A stretch of 12,912 bases of DNA from Comamonadaceae bacterium (lineage in GTDB: Bacteria > Pseudomonadota > Gammaproteobacteria > Burkholderiales > Burkholderiaceae_C), in contig CANHBU010000015.1 of the NCBI GenBank assembly GCA_947458345.1, positions 1 to 12,912 on the forward strand, written 5' to 3'. Both the position numbers and the translations under genes were made by a program. The notes beneath the pieces are model-generated. The model did not search any database. It saw only the letters and a program-made list of their open reading frames with translations, and had not been told where the DNA came from. Position 1 is the stretch's first letter. Every line of letters starts with the position of its first letter. Below are positions 6,948 to 12,912 of the stretch, piece after piece.

Positions 6948-8696
6948 ATGCGAACACAAGACCCGATCGAGCCGCGCGTGGCCAACGGCCACTTGCCGGC
7001 GCGCGCACAGGCCCCCCAGCCCAGCGTGCCTGGGGTGGGCGTGCTGGAGAAGGCGATGAACCTGCTCAACATCGTCTCCAAAAATCGCACGCCCATGACC
7101 TTCACGCAGCTGCTCAGGCAGGCGGGCCTGCCCAAGGCCTCGCTGCACCGCACCCTGGCGACTTTGACGCGCGAAGGCTTGCTGCGCCACGATCCCTTCA
7201 ACAAGACCTTCAAGCTTGGTTTTCGCCTGCTGGAGCTGGCCCACGAGGTCTGGAGCGACTTCGACCTGCGCCTGGCCGCCCAGGACGAGTTGACCCGCCT
7301 GCGCGACCGCCAGGAAGAAACCGCGCTGCTGGCGACCCTGGATCAAGACCAGGTGGTGGTGGTGGCCTGCGAAGAGGCCGGCAGGCAGGCGGCGATGTCG
7401 GCCTCGACCGGCGCGCTGCTGTCTCTGCAGGACAGCGCCTTGGGCCATGCGATCGCGGCGCATCTGGACCCGGTGCGCCAGCGCCGACTGCTCGACGAAG
7501 GCGCCGCGCGCAGCGGCGCTGCCGATGCCCAGCAGTGGAAGCAAGACATGCAGGCACGCTGGAACCTGACCAGCGCACGCGGCTACGCGCTGGTGCGCCA
7601 GGACATCGCCGCCGACTGCCTGTCGGTGGCCGTGCCCGTGTTCGACATTGAGGGCCGTCCCGTCGGCGCGATCGGTCTGACCGGTGCGGCCGATCGCCTC
7701 GACGAGGCCCGGGCGCATGCGCTGTCGTCGGAGCTGATCGGCGCGGCCCGGCGCATCGCCCACAATGCCGGAGGTCAGGCCATGTCGATTCAGCCGCAAT
7801 CGCCGCCCAATCGCAGCGACGAAAAGGTCCAGTGGGAATGCGTCGTGCCGGCGCGCTCGCTGCTCGGCGAGGGCCCGCTGTGGTCCACCCGCGATGCGGC
7901 CCTGTACTGGGTCGACATCCTCACGCCATCGGTTCATTGCCACCGCGGCCCCGGACACAACACCACCACGCCTCTAGGGACCATGGTCAGCGTGGCCGTG
8001 CCCAAGTCCTCGGGTGGCCTGCTGCTGGCCACGCCCGGCGGCTTGATGGGCTGGCAGGGCCCTGGCGAGCCCCTGAACTGGTTTTCCCATCCCGACGCGC
8101 AGCGGGCCAACAACCGCTACAACGACGGCAAGTGCGACCGCCGCGGCCGGCTCTGGGTGGGCTCGATGGACATGGGGGCAACGGCCAACCGGGGCAGCCT
8201 GTTCAAGGTCGAAGCCGACGGTCAATTCACGCGCATGGAAACGGGCGTGACGGTGGCCAACGGACTGGGCTGGAGCCCGGACAACCGCTACATGTACTTC
8301 ACCGATTCGTTTCGCCGCACGATCTACCAGTACGAATTCGATCTGGATGCGGGTACCCTGAGCAATCGGCGGCCCTTGATCGTGCTCGGCCCGGACGAGG
8401 GAACGCCCGACGGGCTGACCGTTGACCAGGACGGCTGCCTGTGGGTGGCGCTGTGGGATGCCTGGAGCGTGGTGCGCTTTAGTGCGCAGGGCCAGGAGGT
8501 GATGCGCGTGCGCCTGCCGGTGCCCCGACCGACCAGCTGCTGCTTTGGCGGGGCGCAGCTCGACACCTTGTACGTCACCAGCGCCTCGGTTCGGCTGAGC
8601 GCCGAATCGCTCAAGGCCGCGCCCCTGTCGGGCTCGCTGTTTGCCCTGCACATCCCGGGCGTCCGGGGCCTGCCCGAAACCGTGTTTGCAGGCTGA
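6948..8696 (+). CDS. IclR-family transcriptional regulator fused to SMP-30/gluconolactonase
   Basis: One uninterrupted 582-residue frame. Residues about 30-95 are the IclR winged helix-turn-helix (VGVLEKAMNLLNIV, then TFTQLLRQAGLPKASLHRTLATLTREGLLRHD at 51-82). Residues about 98-272 are the IclR effector domain, with typical ETALLATLDQDQVVVV and SVAVPVFDIEGRPVGAIGLTG. From M279 a full-length six-bladed SMP-30 lactonase follows. Numbered from that Met, the metal ligands are E30 (GEGPLW), N160 (NGLGWSPD) and D210 (PDGLTVD), with substrate-side N114 (YNDGKCD). All are intact and spaced as in human regucalcin. Each half has the length of a free-standing family member. The start at 6948 is chosen because the HTH domain begins about 28 residues later; a TTG at 6840 would add non-conserved sequence over the operators. 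Likely roles are control of the divergent operon and hydrolysis of the sugar lactone. Whether both activities reside in one chain in vivo is untested. Confidence 0.9.
   Translation: MRTQDPIEPRVANGHLPARAQAPQPSVPGVGVLEKAMNLLNIVSKNRTPMTFTQLLRQAGLPKASLHRTLATLTREGLLRHDPFNKTFKLGFRLLELAHEVWSDFDLRLAAQDELTRLRDRQEETALLATLDQDQVVVVACEEAGRQAAMSASTGALLSLQDSALGHAIAAHLDPVRQRRLLDEGAARSGAADAQQWKQDMQARWNLTSARGYALVRQDIAADCLSVAVPVFDIEGRPVGAIGLTGAADRLDEARAHALSSELIGAARRIAHNAGGQAMSIQPQSPPNRSDEKVQWECVVPARSLLGEGPLWSTRDAALYWVDILTPSVHCHRGPGHNTTTPLGTMVSVAVPKSSGGLLLATPGGLMGWQGPGEPLNWFSHPDAQRANNRYNDGKCDRRGRLWVGSMDMGATANRGSLFKVEADGQFTRMETGVTVANGLGWSPDNRYMYFTDSFRRTIYQYEFDLDAGTLSNRRPLIVLGPDEGTPDGLTVDQDGCLWVALWDAWSVVRFSAQGQEVMRVRLPVPRPTSCCFGGAQLDTLYVTSASVRLSAESLKAAPLSGSLFALHIPGVRGLPETVFAG
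7770..7784 (+). promoter_or_regulatory. Internal Shine-Dalgarno and in-frame ATG at the domain junction (possible separate lactonase, 7782-8696)
   Basis: GGAGGT at 7770-7775 is followed after six bases by ATG at 7782, in frame with the fusion. Initiation here would give a 304-residue protein comprising the whole lactonase and nothing of the regulator, the normal length of the SMP-30/gluconolactonase family. This is a stronger ribosome binding site than the one at the regulator's own start. It may be a remnant of two formerly separate genes or a working second start. Confidence 0.6.
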
Positions 8697-8774
8697 GCGG
8701 CTCTGCAGGACAGCGCTGCAGCAGCCCACCAGGGTGCGCCTGCGATCAGCGCCGGGAAAGCTACAGACCGCCAC

Positions 8775-8789
8775 ATCTTGTTGCAAGAT
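8775..8789. repeat. Perfect inverted repeat ATCTTG-TTG-CAAGAT
   Basis: Six-base arms around three bases, in the least GC-rich part of the region upstream of the small ORF. It could be a regulator binding site or a small hairpin; followed by TTAA only, it is not a convincing terminator. Confidence 0.4.
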
Positions 8790-8804
8790 TTAACGTTCAG
8801 GCGC

Positions 8805-8812
8805 GCCGATAA
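8805..8812 (+). promoter_or_regulatory. Box identical to the sigma-28 (FliA) -10 consensus
   Basis: GCCGATAA is an eight-of-eight match to the flagellar sigma-28 -10 element, oriented toward the small ORF, whose ATG is 35 bases downstream. The -35 is not convincing: CAAG-like sequence exists at 8784-8787 but about three bases too far upstream. It may be a chance match. Confidence 0.25.
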
Positions 8813-8847
8813 GGCCATCATTGACAGCATCGATTGCAGGAGCTGCC

Positions 8848-9021
8848 ATGTCACCTGAACAACGCCTGACCCCCATCCAGCCTGTGGCCCCCGCCGCGCC
8901 CGCGCTGCGGCTTGCGATCCGCACGGGCCTGAGCGCCGAAGAACTGTCCGCCTTGCGCGAGATCTGGAGCACGCCACTGCGCCCTGAGCCGCCTGTGCCC
9001 CGGCCCGCCATACTCCACTAA
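8848..9021 (+). CDS. Small hypothetical protein, 57 residues, proline-rich ends
   Basis: The ATG is preceded at good distance by CAGGAG (about 8837-8842). The product begins MSPEQRLTPIQPVAPAAPAL and ends PLRPEPPVPRPAILH. The middle, about residues 20-42, with RTGLSAEELSALREIW, looks like an amphipathic helix. There is no signal peptide or membrane segment. I do not recognise a family. Support comes from the ribosome binding site, the position between a gene end and a strong terminator, and the possible promoter elements upstream; against it, high-GC DNA makes short open frames by chance. An in-frame ATG at 8821 would be an alternative but lacks a ribosome binding site. Confidence 0.45.
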   Translation: MSPEQRLTPIQPVAPAAPALRLAIRTGLSAEELSALREIWSTPLRPEPPVPRPAILH

Positions 9022-9052
9022 TGCGCGGGAAACCGCGCACCGGCTGGGCCGG
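9022..9052 (+). other. Two tandem perfect hairpins after the small ORF
   Basis: The first stem is TGCGCGG/CCGCGCA closing a GAAA (GNRA) tetraloop at 9022-9039. The second is CCGGC/GCCGG around TGG at 9040-9052, with no base between them. The first begins immediately after the stop codon of the small ORF. With the terminator 22 bases further on, the transcript end would contain three successive hairpins, suggesting a structured 3' untranslated region or a small RNA processed from it. Confidence 0.5.
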
Positions 9053-9073
9053 TCAGCGACCTGAACGGCGCAC

Positions 9074-9106
9074 AAAAAAATCCCCGCTCGTGAGCGGGGA
9101 TTTTTA
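9074..9106. terminator. Bidirectional intrinsic terminator
   Basis: AAAAATCCCCGCTC (9076-9089) and GAGCGGGGATTTTT (9092-9105) are perfect reverse complements around two bases. The GC-rich core is flanked by a seven-A run on the left and a five-T run on the right. It can stop transcription of the rightward small ORF and of the leftward dctP, whose stop codon is 16 bases away. Confidence 0.93.
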
Positions 9107-9121
9107 TTTCGATGTCAGCGT

Positions 9122-10171
9122 TTACTTACCGGCAACCGCTTTTTCTGCCTTATCCACCAGGGCAGCGCCGATCTGGCCCTTCCACTTGGCAGCCACGCCA
9201 CGGGTGGCGGCCACGAACTGGGCCCGCTCGGCCGGCGTGAGCTGGGTGACCTTCACGCCCAGGCCTTCAATGTCCTTGAGCAAGGGGCGCCCAGCTTCAA
9301 CCAGACCGGCGCGAGCCAAGCCGATTTCCTGCTTGCCCGCGTCAACCGCGGCCTGGCGAACAATTTCCCGATCCTGCACGGTCCAGCTGTTCCAAATTTC
9401 CTTGTTGGCCACAAACACCAGCGGGTCGATCATGTAGCCCCACATGGTCACATTCTTCTGGCCGACGGTGTGCAGCTTGGCAGCCGTGAAGATGGACACG
9501 GGGTTTTCCTGGCCGTCGATGGCGCCCGAAGACAGCGCCGGCTGGGCGTCGGCCCAGCTCATCTGCACCGGGTTGGCGCCCAGGGCGGTGAACATGTCGA
9601 TGAACAGGGGCGAACCCACCACGCGGATCTTCAGGCCCTTCAGGTCGGCCGGGGTGCGCACTTCACGCTTGGAATTGGTCAGCTCCCGAAAGCCGTTCTC
9701 GCCCCAAGCCAGGGGTACGACGCCGGCCCGGTCGATGATGCCAAAAATGTCCTTGCCGACCTCGCCGGAGGTCAGCGCGTCCAGCGCGGCATAGTCGGAG
9801 ATCAGGAAAGGCAGCGAAAACAGATTGAGTTCCTTGACCTGCGGCGACCAGTTGATGGACGAGCCGATGGCCAGGTCGATCACGCCTTGGCGGATGGCGG
9901 TGAACTCACGCGTTTGGTCACCATTGACCAGCGAGACGCCCGGGTAGAGCTTGATGTTGATGCGGCCCTGGGTGCGCTCGCGCACCAGATTGGCCCAGAT
10001 CTCGCCGCCCTTGCCCCAGGGGAAAGCGGTGCCGACCACGGTGGAGAGCTTGTACTCGGCCTTGTAGCCCGGCGGCAGCGCCTGCTGGGCTTGCACGCCC
10101 AGGCTCAAGCCCAGGCCCAGGGCCAAAGCGCCGATCAGGCGGCGGGTCAGGGGTTTGAATGATGATGACAT
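9122..10171 (-). CDS. dctP: TRAP transporter substrate-binding protein, DctP family
   Basis: A 349-residue periplasmic receptor and last gene of the TRAP operon. A Sec signal peptide is seen (charged start with KPLTRR, a Leu/Gly-rich core, cleavage near VQA|QQ at residue 28). The mature protein has the DctP hallmarks: TREFTAIRQGVIDLAIGS, LPFLISDYAALD, and LKGLKIRVVGSPLF with R183, the arginine that salt-bridges the ligand carboxylate in this family. The segment SSGAIDGQENP (214-224) is also typical. I chose 10171 because AAAGGAGA precedes it and the signal peptide starts there; the frame is open far upstream but overlaps dctM. It begins 29 bases after the dctM stop. The ligand is probably an organic acid, by family rule. 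Confidence 0.95.
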   Translation of the reverse strand: MSSSFKPLTRRLIGALALGLGLSLGVQAQQALPPGYKAEYKLSTVVGTAFPWGKGGEIWANLVRERTQGRINIKLYPGVSLVNGDQTREFTAIRQGVIDLAIGSSINWSPQVKELNLFSLPFLISDYAALDALTSGEVGKDIFGIIDRAGVVPLAWGENGFRELTNSKREVRTPADLKGLKIRVVGSPLFIDMFTALGANPVQMSWADAQPALSSGAIDGQENPVSIFTAAKLHTVGQKNVTMWGYMIDPLVFVANKEIWNSWTVQDREIVRQAAVDAGKQEIGLARAGLVEAGRPLLKDIEGLGVKVTQLTPAERAQFVAATRGVAAKWKGQIGAALVDKAEKAVAGK

Positions 10172-10200
10172 ATCGTCTCCTTTGCTTGTCTTGGTAAAAA

Positions 10201-11499
10201 TCAGTAACCCAGATAACGGGGCAGCCAGAGCGCCAGCGATGGCATGAACAGCACGGCCAGCAAGCTGACCATCATGCCCAGCACCAGCCACCAGACCCAG
10301 GGGAAGGTCTCCTCCATCGATGCGCCCGCCATTTTGCACGAGACCATCAGGTTGACCGCCATCGGCGGCGTGAACTGGCCGACGGCCACCATCATGGTCA
10401 TCAAAATGCCAAACCAGACCGGGTCCCAGCCGTAGGTGCGCATCAGGGGCATGACCAGCGGCACGAAGATCAGAAAAATCGACACGCCATCGAGGAACAT
10501 GCCCACCACCAGCAAGAGCGCCACCAGACACAGCAAAACGCCCGTGGAGCCCAGGCCGCTGTCCGTAATTGCGCGGGTGATCGGGTCGATGATGCCCAAG
10601 GTATTGACCGCATAAGCAAAGATCGATGCAAGCCCGATGATCAGCAGGATCACGCCCGAAATCTCGGCGGCCTCGCGAAAAATCAGGCCCAGGTCGGCCC
10701 ACTTGATGGTGCGGTGTATCAGCATGCCCACCAGCAAGCCGTAGGCCACCGCCACCGCACCGGCCTCGGTGGGCGTGAACCACCCCATGCGCATGCCGCC
10801 CAGAATCAGCACCGGCGCAAACAGGCCCCAGGTCGCCTCGCGCAAGCTGGCCCAAAAGGGCGGCCGCGGCAGCGCCGCCTCGAGCTTGCCCATGCCGTGC
10901 TTGCGCGCCAGCCACAAGGTCGGCACGATCAGGGCCAGGCCCGCCAAGATGCCCGGGATCATGCCGGCGGCAAACAAGGCCGGCACCGAAGCGCCGGGCA
11001 CCATCACGCTATAGATGATGAGCGCAATCGAGGGCGGGATCAGGATGTCGGTGGCCGCTGCCGAGCCGATGACCGAGGCCGAAAACGGCGCCGGGTAGCC
11101 GGCGCGCGCCATGGCCGCGATCATCACGCCGCCCACAGCGGCCGCATTGGCCGGCCCCGAACCAGAAACGCCGCCCAAAAACATGGCCACCAAAATCGCC
11201 ACCACCGGCAGCATGCCCGGACCCCGGCCGATGATGGCCACGGCGAAATTGACCAAGCGCTGCGCGATGCCCGAGCGGTCGAAGATGGAGCCCACCAACA
11301 CAAACATCGGCAAGGCCAGCAAGGGGTATTTGGTCAAGGAGGCGTAAAAATTTTGCGGCACCGCCAGCAGGCCCCAGTGGGCCGTGTCCAAATTGGACAA
11401 GCCGATGGCCAGCGCGCCCCCAACCCCCAGCGCCACCCCAATGGGCACGCCCGCGAGCATGAGCACCACAAAGGCAATGAACAGGCAGGCGCCGATCAT
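10201..11499 (-). CDS. dctM: TRAP transporter large permease, DctM family
   Basis: A 432-residue, almost wholly hydrophobic protein, normal for DctM, which couples sodium entry to substrate uptake. It starts MIGACLFIAFVVLMLAGVPIGVALG and contains the conserved GGVSGSGPANAAAVGGVM and DILIPPSIALIIY blocks, and later VGQFTPPMAVNLMV. The start at 11499 has CAGGAG ahead of it and overlaps the dctQ stop as ATGA; a longer frame from 11589 would only add residues antisense-like to dctQ. It lies between dctQ and dctP. Confidence 0.96.
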   Translation of the reverse strand: MIGACLFIAFVVLMLAGVPIGVALGVGGALAIGLSNLDTAHWGLLAVPQNFYASLTKYPLLALPMFVLVGSIFDRSGIAQRLVNFAVAIIGRGPGMLPVVAILVAMFLGGVSGSGPANAAAVGGVMIAAMARAGYPAPFSASVIGSAAATDILIPPSIALIIYSVMVPGASVPALFAAGMIPGILAGLALIVPTLWLARKHGMGKLEAALPRPPFWASLREATWGLFAPVLILGGMRMGWFTPTEAGAVAVAYGLLVGMLIHRTIKWADLGLIFREAAEISGVILLIIGLASIFAYAVNTLGIIDPITRAITDSGLGSTGVLLCLVALLLVVGMFLDGVSIFLIFVPLVMPLMRTYGWDPVWFGILMTMMVAVGQFTPPMAVNLMVSCKMAGASMEETFPWVWWLVLGMMVSLLAVLFMPSLALWLPRYLGY

Positions 11500-11969
11500 G
11501 CCGGGCTCCTGAGAAGGCGCTGCCAGCGCTGCAGCGCGCGGGCGCACAAGATGCCGCAAAACACCGGCAGCCAGACCGAATACCACCACTTGGGAATGCC
11601 GATGGCCGGCGAGGTTTCATTGAAGCGGAACTCGTCCCAGGCCATCTGCGCCGACAGCACGCCCAGCAGGCCAAAAAAGGCCGCCACAGCCAGCGCCGAC
11701 AAGATCGCCAGGCGCTGCTGGCGCGCGGGCGTGCCGCGGGCAAAGAAATAGTCGACCCGGATATGGCTGTCGCGCACCAGCGCCGCCGCACTGCCGGCCA
11801 AGCTGAGCAGGAGCATCAGAACGCAGGAAATTTCCTCGGTCCAGGCGAAGGACTGGTCGGTGAAATAGCGCACGAAGACATTGAGCAGGGTGATCAGGAG
11901 CAGGGCCGCCATCAAAAAGGCGCCCAGCGTGTCCTCAAAAACGCGTTCGGGCTTCATGCCGATGAGCAT
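11496..11969 (-). CDS. dctQ: TRAP transporter small permease, DctQ family
   Basis: A 157-residue protein with four hydrophobic segments (about 17-36, 48-65, 87-110, 127-145), the normal DctQ plan. FAWTEEISCVLMLLLSLAGSA and the IPKWWYSVWLPVFCG block near the C-terminus are family signatures. It is the first gene of the TRAP operon. The start is uncertain: neither the ATG at 11969 nor the second one at 11957 has a good ribosome binding site. A possible -10 (TAGGCT) directly abuts the first ATG, so the second start, or a leaderless message, is possible. Confidence 0.93.
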   Translation of the reverse strand: MLIGMKPERVFEDTLGAFLMAALLLITLLNVFVRYFTDQSFAWTEEISCVLMLLLSLAGSAAALVRDSHIRVDYFFARGTPARQQRLAILSALAVAAFFGLLGVLSAQMAWDEFRFNETSPAIGIPKWWYSVWLPVFCGILCARALQRWQRLLRSPA

Positions 11970-12071
11970 AGCCTAAACTCGCGGCCACTCCTGCAAGGCC
12001 CAGGAGCGGGGGACCCGCAGGTCCACGCCGCACCGGGCTGCGCAGGCCGCAACGCCCTGCCCCACAAAGGA
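11970..12071. promoter_or_regulatory. Divergent intergenic region between the TRAP operon and the E1 alpha gene
   Basis: This 102-base region must hold promoters for both directions. A perfect inverted repeat GCGGG-GGA-CCCGC lies at 12006-12018 and could be an operator. For the leftward side, TTGCAG and TAGGCT lie about 15 bases apart just before dctQ, a poor but possible promoter. No clear sigma-70 promoter was seen for the rightward gene. Confidence 0.4.
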
Positions 12072-12912
12072 ATGCACTTGCCGGCACCCGACGCTCTAGA
12101 GACCTTGCGCCACCTCTACCGCTGCATGAGCCGTATCCGCGCCTTTGAGGATGCGGCCGAAATCGTCAGCCAGGGGGGCGTGAGCGCCTACAACAAAACC
12201 GCCGACGGCAGCGCCAAGGTGCGCGGGCCGCTGCACCTGTCGACCGGGCAGGAGGCGGTGCCGGCCGGCGTTTGCGCACATCTGAAGCCAGCGGACCTGC
12301 TGACCTCGACCCACCGCGGCCACGGCCACACCCTGGCCAAGGGTGCCGACCTGGCCGGCATGATGTGCGAGCTCTACGGCAAGGCCAGCGGCTTTAACGG
12401 CGGCAAGGGCGGCTCGATGCACATCGCCGACTTTTCTGTGGGCATGCTCGGTGCCAACGGCGTGGTCGCCGCCGGCCTGCCGATTGCCGTGGGCGCCGCC
12501 CATGCCCAAAAGCTGCAGGGGCATGGCGCCATCACGGTCTGCTTTTTTGGCGACGGCGCGATCAACCGCGGACCCTTTCTGGAGTCGCTCAACTGGGCCC
12601 GCATCCACCAGCTGCCCGTGCTTTTTGTCTGCGAAGACAACCGCTGGAGTGCCACCACCGCCAGCGCGCCCATGACGGCGGGCGAGGGCGCCTCGGCGCG
12701 CAGTCAAAGCATGGGCATTGCCGCCAGCCCGGTCAACGGCAACGAGGTCTGGAGCGTGCATGCGCTGGCCGGCGAACTCATCGCTCAGATCCGTGCCGGC
12801 AGCGGCCCGCGCCTGCTGCACGCCATCACCTACCGCCTCAAGGGCCATGTGTCGGTCGATCCGGCCGCCTACCGTGACCCCGAGGAGCTGCGCCAGGCCC
12901 AGCTGCTCGATC
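12072..12912 (+). CDS. Thiamine-diphosphate-dependent dehydrogenase E1 component, alpha subunit (pyruvate/acetoin/2-oxo acid type), 3' end missing
   Basis: The first 280 residues are present. The thiamine-diphosphate motif is clear: G160-D161-G162 (FFGDGAINRG) and, 28 residues later, N190 (CEDN). Other family blocks are LHLSTGQEAV (54-63), STHRGHGH, SGFNGGKGGSMHI, GMLGANGVVAAGLPIAVGAA and YRLKGH near the end. Compared with ordinary E1 alpha proteins there is a stretch of about 14 extra residues at 37-50 (VSAYNKTADGSAKV) ahead of the HLSTGQEAV block. The ATG at 12072 is taken because the conserved LRHLYRCMSRIRAFE begins 11 residues in and no other start is near; AAAGGA directly abuts it, which is unusually close. 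It decarboxylates a 2-oxo acid or cleaves acetoin, with a beta subunit and E2 expected downstream. The substrate may be what the divergent TRAP system imports, but only proximity suggests it. Confidence 0.92.
   Translation, partial: MHLPAPDALETLRHLYRCMSRIRAFEDAAEIVSQGGVSAYNKTADGSAKVRGPLHLSTGQEAVPAGVCAHLKPADLLTSTHRGHGHTLAKGADLAGMMCELYGKASGFNGGKGGSMHIADFSVGMLGANGVVAAGLPIAVGAAHAQKLQGHGAITVCFFGDGAINRGPFLESLNWARIHQLPVLFVCEDNRWSATTASAPMTAGEGASARSQSMGIAASPVNGNEVWSVHALAGELIAQIRAGSGPRLLHAITYRLKGHVSVDPAAYRDPEELRQAQLLD

Larger units (their letters stand above)
8697..8847. other. Intergenic region between the lactonase stop and the small ORF
   Basis: Just after the stop, CTGCAG at 8703-8708 and 8716-8721 with flanking GGCT/CAGCC can form a roughly ten-pair hairpin with one bulge around a seven-base loop. 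It has no T-run, so it is at best a weak terminator. Further on are a perfect dyad at 8775-8789 and a sigma-28-like box at 8805-8812. No gene was recognised here. Confidence 0.5.

Noticed and set aside
8699..8726. Hairpin after the lactonase stop as an intrinsic terminator
   Set aside because: The stem has a bulge and there is no following T-run; read-through to the strong terminator at 9074-9106 seems more likely.
10172..10915. N-terminal extension of the DctP frame back to 10915
   Set aside because: The extension overlaps dctM in another frame; a ribosome binding site and signal peptide mark the start at 10171.

Overview
The window is high-GC, densely packed bacterial DNA. Protein style, TRAP and ABC transporter families and gene layout suggest a betaproteobacterium of the Burkholderiales, probably Comamonadaceae. 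That placement is inferred from general features, not from a marker gene.

Left two thirds (1-8696): a sugar or sugar-acid catabolic locus. Seven tightly packed genes run leftward from 6781 to beyond the left edge. In order of transcription they are a periplasmic sugar-binding protein, two MalF/MalG-type permeases, a short-chain dehydrogenase, a DapA/KDG-aldolase-family lyase, a MalK/UgpC-type ATPase, and an enolase-superfamily (mandelate racemase group) enzyme cut by the window edge. Most junctions are 1-4 base stop/start overlaps, so the set reads as one operon. Transcribed divergently is a single open frame (6948-8696) encoding an IclR-family regulator fused in frame to a complete SMP-30/gluconolactonase. 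The 166-base divergent region holds two related 17-bp palindromes that look like IclR operators. Together the genes can be read as: import, oxidation to a lactone (SDR), lactone hydrolysis (SMP-30 domain), dehydration (enolase superfamily), and cleavage or further dehydration (DapA family). This is a non-phosphorylative sugar oxidation route whose substrate cannot be read from sequence. Three of the enzymes have changes at positions that are normally diagnostic.

Middle (8697-9121): a short intergenic region with a dyad, a box identical to a sigma-28 -10 element, a 57-codon small ORF with a good ribosome binding site, two tandem perfect hairpins, and a strong bidirectional intrinsic terminator.

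Right (9122-12912): a leftward three-gene TRAP transporter operon (dctQ, dctM, dctP order of transcription), and divergently from it the start of a thiamine-diphosphate-dependent 2-oxo acid (or acetoin) dehydrogenase E1 alpha gene that runs off the right edge. The TRAP system probably imports a carboxylate; a link to the E1 enzyme is suggested only by adjacency.

The most unusual item is the regulator-lactonase fusion. It keeps a strong Shine-Dalgarno sequence and an ATG exactly at the domain junction, so the lactonase may also be made as a separate protein. No mobile elements, CRISPR arrays, rRNA or tRNA genes were seen.
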